From NCBI RefSeq assembly GCF_032854445.1, contig NC_088300.1, forward strand, positions 4,776,001 through 4,836,000: a DNA stretch of 60,000 bases. The letters run 5' to 3'. The notes below the pieces were generated by a model that searched no databases, was not told the DNA's origin, and worked only from the letters and a program-made list of their open reading frames with translations. The translations under genes were made by a program, and so were the position numbers. This document shows, in pieces, positions 13,001-24,300 of the stretch (position 1 is the stretch's first letter; the number at the start of each line of letters is the position of its first letter). The DNA comes from Liolophura sinensis (lineage: Eukaryota > Mollusca > Polyplacophora > Chitonida > Chitonidae).

Positions 13001-15305
13001 ATGTACTGTAGTAATATGCTACTATCTTTATCTAGTAATATGCTAATAAGTTCATGTCGTAATATGCACTTAAGATTATGTGCTAATATGCACATAAGAT
13101 CATGTAGTAATATGCACATAAGATCATGTAGTAATATGCTCATAGGATCATGTAGTAATATGCACATAAGATTATGTGCTGATATGCACGTAAGATCATG
13201 TAGTAATATGCACATAAGATTATGTGCTAATATGCACATAAGATTATGTGCTAATATGCACATAAGATTATGTGCTAATATGCACATAAGATCATGTAGT
13301 AATATGCACATAAGATCATGTAGTAATATGCTCATAGGATCATGTAGTAATATCCACATAAGATCATGTAATATGCTCATAGGATCATGTAGTAATATGC
13401 TCATAAGATCATGTAGTAATATGCACATAAGATCATGTAGTAATATGCTCATAGGATCATGTAGTAATATGCACATAAGATCATGTAGTAATATGCTCAT
13501 AGGATCATGTAGTAATATGCTCATAGGATCATGTAGTAATATGCACATAAGATCATGTAGTAATATGCTCATAAGATCATGTAGTAATATGCTCATAAGA
13601 TCATGTAGTGATATGCTCATAAGATCATGTAGTAAGATGCTCATAAGATCATGTAGTTAATATGCTGATATGTTTAGGTAGTAAAGATGTTAATAAGTAC
13701 CTGAAGTAGTAAGCAAAATGGCATGAAAAGTTTATGTAGTAATATGTTGAACAGTTTGTGTGGTAATTTATCTGTGTTTTCAGTTGTGGCAGTGTCTTCT
13801 CTGGCATAGCGGGACAAAGGCAATCCACAGAGGTAAATATGCCTTTTAAATTTAAGAACATGTTGCTTCAGATAGAAATGGTTTTGTCACCATTGGCTGT
13901 TCAGCATGAGGTTAAGAATGCGAGATAAAATATGTGAAGTGGGAGGAATAGAGGTGGTTGTCCTCTTGATATCTCAAATTTCTATCTGTAGCCTAAATAT
14001 TTCTTCACAGTTTCGAAGACTAATTTAAGACTATTTACTGGCTAATGGTAGGGATAGCTACAAACATACTTTTTAACTGATCGCTTTGAAACAGTTATAC
14101 TGGTGGACGTGTGGATCCAATTTGCGGCGTTGGACATACAATTTATACATTTCTCCATACACTTGTTGTTCAGCAAGCCTTGGTAGCAATAAGCCATCAG
14201 TACTACTTCCACCTATATAGCCTGTAAATCTTGATGTCACATGTGGAACAGTTTGCCAAAGGTCTATGATTTACACTTGGCACTGCGGTTTTGTCCACCC
14301 ACAAAACTGTTTATGTAGAGGTGTACTGTTCTTGAGTGAGATATTGAACAACAGTCAAATAAAGAAGTGAATGTTGGTTTGCTGTTATGAAGTACATGTA
14401 GTAAGAGGTATATTAGGGTGAGGGTATCCATGCTAGGGTGTGTTTTAACTGTCGAGACTAGTGAAAATGCTTCATACATGTACCAATATCAGTATCCAAG
14501 TCAAAAACACAGTATCTACAGTAAAACATTAGTCTGGCCTCACTTTGCTCATCTAAAGTGCTATTTCAGTCCTAAGAGAGGCTAGGTGAAAATATTAAAC
14601 TGATATGAAGTATACGGTTCAAAAACATTTACAGTGAATAACGCTATCTAGCCCCTATAAGGGAGTACTCAAGAACAAACTGCTCGGCAGTTGCCAAATT
14701 TTCCTGATGTCACGTGATAATATTCCTTATGTGACAAAGAATCAGGCAGATATATCATCAAGTAAGGCAGTTATGCTGGAATGACATCCTGCACACTTGA
14801 GAGTATGACGACATTTGTGGCTATATTTGTAGGACAAAATGAAATTAAGACTCCCAAACAAGTTGCCAATCACCTTTTTGATGGAGTACATTTTCTTTGT
14901 TCAATCCAAATGTTCCACCAGTTTATCTTTTTATTTACTACCCTATTTACCCTAGGCACTACTGAAAGCAAAGAAATACATTTCTCTCTCAGTTTTTTGC
15001 TGAAGTAAAGGTATGAATTTATTGATCATTAGATGTACAAACCGTGTGAAAAAAGAAACTAAATATTCCTGCTACAATTACACATTGATATTGGTTAAAG
15101 TGGGCGGACAAAAAATGTTTGTATCCCAAAAACTAGAACTAGGGTATGCTGAGTGTGACTAACTCTGACTCAAATCAGAATATACTTCGGGATTAAAGCA
15201 GACGTGTATGTAGCATGTAGCTCTGACATGTTGAGGACAGCACACTGTCGAAAACGCTGAGTTTCAAGTTAGTAAAGGGAAGAGTACAGATCTGTATTTC
15301 TGAAA

Positions 15306-15372
<67 letters not shown>

Positions 15373-18300
15373 ATATATAGACAATTCAGACTTACATCAC
15401 TCCATGAGAACCAGATGTCACATGTTTTTCTACTACTATCCAAAGTATGGAACATTATCATATCTGACACCAGACAATTCCCAGAATAGCTAGCACAAAA
15501 TTACAACCTTTGTTCTAAAATCACCTGTTTACACATGTACACAAAGCCTGCTTTACCAGTGAAAACATCACTAGTAATGACCACTCATTGAACATGTAAA
15601 AAAATTTCAACACGGTCTTATCTGTATGTTTACAAGTAGCATAAAAGTTAATCTGCTAGTTATTTAAATGCTAAAACATTTAAAGAAATATTAATTTAAA
15701 TTTTGACAACTGATAGTCTTGTCATAATCTCCTTTCATTAAATGAACAATTAAACAACTGCCTACACCTGTGCTGAAACATTATAGTCTATGACAATGTG
15801 ATACAATACACCAGACCCCTCCCATACATCAGTAGAGTAACTTTTCATTTTAATAAGAATATCTCATTATTTTAAGCAGATGGTAAACACAAAAAGTTAC
15901 CCCCAAGAGTTCAACAGCATCAGCATACAATTTCAGGAAAGCAGCGTCTACCAGTTCAGGTTAACAATAATCTTAGCTGTGGATTAATAAAACTATAACA
16001 GACAATTACATGTAGTCTATGGTTTAATAACGAATAGTACATAAAGAAAAATATCCATATGAATTTCATTCACGCATTAATAATTATGGTCTAGTTCCCT
16101 AATTACATTCACATTATGATATCACATCATAGACTTCCTAGCAATAGGTCATGGCATTATTTATTTCACACAAAATGATATCATTACTTTTATGAAATGG
16201 GTAGTTTTTATTTCTTAATATGAAGTATAGAATACTAGAATGTGCCAACATATAATTGTACAGAAATGTTTTTCAGCTTTTTTCTTGCGAGGTAAATTGG
16301 GTTTTAAAGCACAGTTTCCGCAGGCTCCAGCAGTCGGTCTGGAAAAGTGACTTGCTGTATTGACATCAGTGGTGATAGTTGTCAAAACAACATTACTGGT
16401 GGGAGAGACCAAGGTTGGTACTCCTGCGTAAAAAGAGGAAAATTCTTGTGTATGGAATAAAAACCAGTCAATCAGGTTTCCTTCACCTGTAAATCTGACT
16501 GATTCTGTTGAAGTGAAAAATCTTTACCATCGCTATGGCATGAAATACCAATCAAATAAATAAAGAAAGAAAGGAGTAGCTAATAAAAAGTTAGCGAGTT
16601 GTTTGAAGATTTAATGCAGTATGCAACACAGTATATGTATATGCCACTTGATATACAGTATATGCCTCCCCTCTATACATTATATGCAACTCACAGTATA
16701 TGCCATTTGCTATACAATATATGCAACTCGCTATACAGTGTGTGCAACTCACTATACAATGTGGTCAACTGGCCATACAATATATGCAGCTCGCTATACA
16801 ATATATGCAACCCACTATGCAATAAATCGGACCTATTATATGGCTTTACAATGTAAGCCACACCAAACCCACTATATTTATTTATTTATTTGATTGGTGT
16901 TTTATGCTGTACTCAAGAATATTTCACTTATACAACGGCAGCCAGCATTATGGTGGGTGGAAACCGGGCAGAGCCCTGGGGAAACCCACGACCATCCGCA
17001 GGTTGCTGACAGACACTCCCACATACGGCAACCCACTACACAATATGTGCAACTTTCTGTACAGTGTAAGCCACTCACAGTATATACCGTTCGCTATGCA
17101 ACTCGCTATACAATATATGCAACCAACTATGCAATATATGGGACCTATGTAAGAAACAATGTTCGCGTCAGGGTAGTCTAACGGTAGTATTACATCAATT
17201 TGATGTGGAAGAGTTTATATTTTAGGTCGAAGGCAAAACCTGAGACCTAAAATTTGTAAACTCTTCCACATTGATTTGATGTAATACTACGGTTAGACTA
17301 CCCTGACGCGAACATTATTTCTATTCTATTACCTTGGTAGGAGGAAAATGTTTTCGTAGTTATAACAAAAACGACATTGTGGTATAGATTAATGGCTAAA
17401 AACGCCCCCACTTTCCCTGACGCATTGTTTTCGTCCAACCAAACGTTCTAAAGGGGCGTGACCTAATTCTGGACGAAACCATGATGTGTTTTACAGGGGG
17501 TGTTACAATACGATGCTAAATATTACGGGCATGCTTCACGACCGGGATTATTCAGACATGATATACATGAATATACTTGTCTCAGGAGCCTACATGGCCT
17601 AGTGGTAAGGGTGCTAGTACAACATAATGACCCAGGAGCCTTTCACAAGGTTCAGCTCATGCTGGCTTCCTCTTCGTCTGTATGGTGGAAGCACTGTCAG
17701 CAACTTCAGGATGTTCATTGCAGCCACTTACAGTTATGTACGAAATCTCTTGTTAGATAGTATAAATGAACATGCTGTTGAATTTTTCCTTCATTGATGC
17801 CTTACTATCTTTCCATTATAGCATTTTTGTTGCACAATTCTGGTTTTGAAAGGATCCCCTGTAGATGATTGATGGTTCGTGGTTAAGGTGCATTGAGATA
17901 AGTAGAGTTGTCTCCCCTAGTCTACTTAGCCGTTTCATTTAGTCCTCCCTGGTTAGAAAAGAAGGTAACAGAGTGTTTTGATAAATGACTTCCAACCTTT
18001 ATTTTTGTTTTATCTTTTCTAGGTCTACACCACAGGCCATTCCCAAAAATTTAATCTGTCAGAAAGTGTTGAAAACATTCATTTATGAAAAGGTTTTTCT
18101 CTGTTGATCACAGTTATTATTAAACAGTGCATGGCTTACTGGAATAATTTTCTCTGTAGGCTCGTCCCATCCTCCTCCAAAAGTTTTACCAGCTTATCCA
18201 GAGAGTTTCCCCAGCTCCAGCAAAGGTATGCTGGAATGTCATTGAGGTTGCCTCTAGATTCCTAATTCTCAGGCAGAAGTGTGATTTGAAGATGATTCCG

Positions 18301-21300
18301 GAACAATGTATAGCTATATAATTTTAATTATTGAAATTGTCTTATTCAGTAATAACATATATTTTGGCTTTGTTTTTAGATTGCTGTTTGTTAGTTCTTT
18401 TTGAACATTAATGCAGACATGAAAGTTGTTATGTGGCAGTGCATGTCAGATTTCAATGTGCATGGTACATTGTATGTTTATTCTTTAGTATTCGTTTGAA
18501 ATATTTTTGGCCTTATGCATGTATTATAAATGGGTGGGGGGGGGGGGGGAGGGTTGGAGGAGCTACGATGCGATGACTGTGAAAGGGATTGTGCCCAATT
18601 CAGTCTGTAGGCATTTCATTGGTCTAGCTTCTTGAGACATGCTCTGTCAGTCTTTGACTGGGGAAGAACCAAGAAAAGCCAAGTACATGTAAAGCTGCTA
18701 AGGATGTTGTAAATATTTTTGACACAGAATCCATGGATTCCATGTGCTTTATGCCCCTGCTTGTGATAACGCTACTCTTCATTGTGATAACGCTGCTCTT
18801 CATTGTGACAATGCTACTCTTCATTGTCATAACGCTACTCTTCATTGTCATAACGCTACTCTTCATTGTCATAACGCTACTCTTCATTGTCATAACGCTA
18901 CTCTTCATTGTGATAACTCTACTCTTCATTGTCATAACACTACGCTTCATTGTCATAACGCTGCTCTTCATTGTCATAGCGCTACTCTTCATTGTCATAA
19001 CGCTACTCTTCATTGTCATAACGCTACTCTTCATTGTCATAGCGCTACTCTTCATTGTCATAACGCTACTCTTCATTGTCATAACGCTGCTCTTCATTGT
19101 CATAACGCTACTCTTCATTATCATAACGCTACTCTTCATTTCAATCTTGGTAAAAGCGCCTGACATCACTTTCAAGGCATGCAAAATACGTTGCAGATCA
19201 GGACTGTTCTCCTGAATATGAAGTGTGCAAGACTGAACATTTTCCATTAGCTAAAAATTAAACAATTGAGGGTACGATATGCTCGGCCCACTTATGTTAA
19301 TGATGGCATACAATAGTCGCTCTTGGTTGTCAAGTGATAAATAAGTCATAACGTGATCTCGTGTTATATTGTTATGTATTTTTCAGTTGAGACGTACAAC
19401 ATGATATAAGTAAGCGTAACTCCAACTACATACATATTGTGATAAGTACACGTATGTATGCTGAATTTCATGCATACCGGTACATATAAGTTGCATATCT
19501 TTTGGACCTTAATTGTTTTTCCTGATTTGTTTTGAAATTGTTTCATCATATTGAATTGAGACTTGGTAGGCCTGCATGGCTTCACCTTGACAAGTAGCAG
19601 ATCAAGTTCGAGTTTTCGTTTGGTTTTCACAAAATTATGGCCCTTTCTGCTGTGTTGTTGTGGACTTTGACACGCTGTTACTTCTGACAGCTTCAACTGA
19701 CAGGGGATACGTATGGTGAAAGCCATACTACCAGAATGCCTGTTTGATATGTGTTTACCATCAATTGTATTCAAAAAGTTTTCACTCATATGACAACTGT
19801 CTGCTTTACTAAAGTTAAAGAAACTGGAAGACATACAATTGTAGCCAGCACTTTAACTGTCTGAGCCTGTGACTCAAGGCTTTAACCGTCTGAGCCAGTG
19901 AGTCAGGGCTTTAACTATCTGAGCCAGTGAGTCAGGGCTTTAAATGTCTGAGCCAGTGAGTCAGGGCTTTAACTGTCTGAGCCCATGACTCAGGGCTTTA
20001 ACTGTCTGAGCCATTGAGTCAGGGCTTTAACTGTCTGAGCCCATGACTCAGGGCTTTAACTGTCTGAGCCAGTGAGTCAGGGCTTTAACTGTCTGAGCCA
20101 GTGAGTCAGGGCTTTAACTGTCTGAGCCAGTGAGTCAGGGCTTTAAAAGTCTGAGCCAGTGAGTCAGGGCTTTAAATGTCTGAGCCAGTGAGTCAGGGCT
20201 TTAACTGTCTGAGCCAGTGAGTCAGGGTTTTAACTGTCTGAGCCAGTGAGTCAGGGCTTTAACTGTCTGAGCCACTGACCCAGGGTTTATGGGTCCAAGC
20301 CAGTGACCCAGGGCTTTAACTGTCTGAGCCAGTGACCCAGGGTTTATGGGTCCAAGCCAGTGACCCAGGGCTTTAACTGTCTGAGCCAATGACCCAGGGC
20401 TTTAACGGTTTAAGCCAGTGAGCCAGGGCTTTAATTGTCCAAGCAGTGACCCAGGGCTTTAACTGTCCAAGCAACGACCCAGGGTTTCAAGGGTTCAAGT
20501 CAGTGAGTCAGGGCTTTAAGTGTCTGGGCCAGTGAATCAGGGCTTTAACTGTCCAAGCAGTGACCCAGGGCTTTAATGGTTTAAACCAGTGACTCAGGGC
20601 TTTAACTGTCCAAGCAGTGACCCAGGGCTTTAACTGTCCAAGCCATTGAGCCAGGGCTTTAAGTGTCTGGGCCAGTGACTCATGGCTTTAACTGTCCAAG
20701 CAGTGACCCAGGGCTTTAACAGTTTAAGCCAGTGAGCCAGGGCTTTAACTGTCCAAGCAGTGACCCAGGGCTTTAACGGTTTAAGCCAGTGAGCCAGCGC
20801 TTTAAGTGTCTGGGCCAGCAAAAGCCCTCGTTTACATTAAAGCATTGAACAGAAACCTTTGGTAAGTTCACTAAGGCAGTCTTTAGTGGATGTCAAAATT
20901 AATACAACTGCAGGAAAGCAAAAATGTTAAACCAAATTATTGTTTTCAGCTTTTATGCAAAACTGATTTTTGAAATGCAAGCTTGTTCTAACATTCACTT
21001 CACCCAAAGAGACTTCATTCAAAACTCACAGCTTTGTAAGTAAGGCATGGTTGTGTGTGGAAAAATTATAGAAGGCATGTAGATAAAATTTTGGGCTGAT
21101 TTTATCTTGTCTATCCTAAATGTATGTGTATGTCTGTAGGGCATATCTTGCGTTTGAAGTTAATACGCTTTCTCTATTATGCCATGTTGACATTGATACT
21201 GTATAAAACAGGTTGCCTGATCAGTAAGTTTTCTGTCTCAGCCGTACGGCCTCATTGGAGACATAGAGGCAAGGGAGAATGGCAGAGCTGTCTTCCGGGT

Positions 21301-24300
21301 GGAGAAATCTGATTTCCATGTGTGGGATGTGATAGGAAGATCTACAGTTGTTCATGAGGGAAGCCTGAAGTATGTGAAGGAAAATGATCAGGAAGACAAG
21401 AAGAGGTGTGTTTAATGCTGTTAGTTAACATCAGAATGTGTGGGAAGTTCAGAATGGTGAAACATTGTCTGTTGGAATAAAAGATAACACTATAAAACTT
21501 TTCAACTGGACAGTGTACATTATTTACTCACGTTGCGTCAACAACCTATCGCCTTCAACAGAGTAAGGTGTTAAACAAAAAGAATTCCTATTTATATTGA
21601 AGTTACACACAAAAACAAAAAAAAGTAAACAAACCAGTATATACAAGTTTCATGGTGAACACAGTCCACATTCATGATTGAAGTTAATAATGGTTCTATA
21701 CAATTTAAAACAATGAGACAACAGGAGCTTGTATATAGTGACCAAATTTGAATATTATACAGTTTTACATGAGTGAACAAATTTTACCATGTTGAGGTAC
21801 ATTTGCACAAGCTAATTAACATTTTTTCAACACTGTGTCCCAGATGTGTGATAGGTTGAATCTGAATCCTCCATTGCAGTTGAGATTGGGATTTTTAACC
21901 TTTCTCTCACCCCAGTGGGGCTCTCGGGATAAAATATTTATTGGTATCATATATTGGTGAAACACATCAGCCACTAAGTAACCATTTTAAACAACACCAA
22001 AACCCGGCATGAAGTGGCTGTGATTCTGCTCTGTTCCAACATATATGTAATTCAGGTCACGGTTTTAATGGGGACAACGTAAATATTTTATCCAAAGAGC
22101 CCCATTGGTTTGAGAGAGGGGTTAACAAAGCCATTTTCATAAAGGTTGAAAATCCCACTCTCAACCGCAATTAAGGACTCAGATTTAACCTGGGACACAG
22201 TGTTGATATATACATATACTTCAACCGTGAACTGTGTTCACCATGAAACTTGTACATACTGGTTTCACTTTGTTTTTGTATGTGACTTCAATATAAATAG
22301 GAATTCTTTTTGTTTAACACCTTACTCAGTTGAACGAATGAATGAATGCTTGGGGTTTAACGTCGTACTCAACAATTTTTCAGTCATATGACGACGAAGG
22401 AATCTTTAGGGTGCATGTACGTGTAATGTGCCTCCTTGTAGCAGGACGGATTTCCACCGCTCTTTTATTTAGTGCTGCTTCACTGAGACGACTTACCGAA
22501 GGCAAGTAAGCTGCCCCGCCCGAGCCATTATACTGATACGGGTCAACCAGTCGTTGCACTAACCCCTTCATGCTGAACGCCAAGCGAGGAAGTTACAACT
22601 TCCTCTTTTAAAGTCTTAGGTGTGACTCGATCAAGGATTGATCCTGGATCTACCGGTCCCAAAGCGGACGCTCTACCAACTGTGCTATCTGGGCCGGTTT
22701 TACTCAGTTGAAGGCAATAGGTTGTTGCCGCAACGACAGTAAATAATATACATTGATCAGTAGAACAGTTTTATAGTGTTATCTTTTATAGTATACTATC
22801 GTGGATGTCTGAAAATCTACATTCCTATGTGGGTGGGAAGTTCATAATGGTGAGACACTGTGTGGGAAGTTCAGAATGGTAAGACATTGTGTGTAGGAAG
22901 TTCAGAATGGTAAGACATTGTGTGTGGGAAGTTCAGAATGGTGAGACATAGTGTGCGGGAAATTCAGAATAGTGAGACACTGTGTAGAAAGTTCAGAATG
23001 GTGACACTGTGTGGGAAGTTCAATATGGTGAGACACTGGATGGAAGTTCAGAATGGTAAGACATTGTATGTGGGAAGTTCAGAATAGCGAGACACTGTAG
23101 AAAGTTCAAAATGATGACTTTGTGTGGGAAGTTCAATATGGTGAGACGCTGGATGGAAGTTCAGAATGGTAAGACATTGTGTGTGGGAAGTTCAGAATAG
23201 TGAGACACTGTGTAGAAAGTTCAGAATGGTGACACTGTGTGGGAAGTTCAATATGGTGAGACACTGCATGGAAGTTCAGAATGGTAAGACATTGTGTGTG
23301 GGAAGTTCAGAATAGTGAGACACTGTAGAAAGTTCAAAATGGTGACTTTGTGTGGGAAGTTCAATATGGTGAGCAGCTGGATGGAAGTTCAGAATGGTAA
23401 GACATTGTGTGTAGGAAGTTCAGAATAGTGAGACACAGTGTAGAAAGTTCAGAATGGTGACACAGTGTAGAAAGTTCAGAATGGTGACACTGTGTGGGAA
23501 CTTCAGTATGGAGATACACTGGATGAGAAGTTCAGAATGGTAAGACATTGTGTGTGGGGAAAGTTCAGAATAGTGAGACACTGTAGAAAGTTCAAAGTGG
23601 TGACTGTGTGGGAAGTTCAACATGGTGAGACGCTGGATGGAAGTTGAGAATGGTTTGAAAAAGACATTGTATGTGGGAAGTTATAACGTTGAGACACAGT
23701 GTAGAAAGTTCAATATGGCGACACAGGGTGTGAGTGAATTTTGGAATGGTGAGACACTGAGAGAAGTTCAGAAACATGTGGGACTGGATGGAAAGACCCA
23801 AATGATGAGACGGTGTGTACATGAGATCAGATAGTGAGGCACTGTCTGTGGGACATTCAGAGTGATGAAGCACTGTTGACACACTGTGTGGAAAGTCCAG
23901 AGTGGAGATGCACAATGGGTGGGAAGTTCAGATGTTTAGATTGATGAAGCACTGTGTGGGGGAAACTGACAGGTGAGGCACTTTGTGTGGGAAATTCAGA
24001 ATGGTGAAACACAATATGTTTGCCAAATGTCAACCATTTCTCTCCAAATGAGTGGTGAAAAAATAAGCTGTTTTGGTTTGGTGAAATTCTTGATTTTATC
24101 GAAAAAATTACTAGTGGTTGTGAATTGATGAAGGGATAGTACATGTGTGTAAATTTTGTCTCCTTGACAGGTTAGCTTGTGGAATTATTGCACGATCAGC
24201 TGGACTGTTTGAGAACAGTAAAAAGATCTGCGCATGTGATGGACTGACTGTGTGGGATGAGAGGGATGTACCTGCGGCTGGGGGGAGTAGACAGTCCAAG

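Larger units (their letters stand above)
12363..13783 (+). other. GC-AG intron of CCS
   Basis: No GT donor is available after the GDLTNGC codons. The exon ends TTGAG and the intron starts GCAAGA. Joining to TTGTGGCAG at 13784 produces ...CLSCG, which matches the family motif CxSCG at exactly this point. GC donors are known to work when the flanking consensus is strong, as AG|GCAAG is here. Confidence 0.8.

Noticed and set aside
12994-13660. Overlapping open frames of 216 and 219 codons on both strands
   Set aside because: They are products of a 24-bp stop-free tandem repeat within a CCS intron; octapeptide repeats only, no start context or partner exons.
18624-19247. Open frames of 207, 160 and 139 codons
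   Set aside because: A 21-bp minisatellite keeps three frames open; no codon bias or domain.
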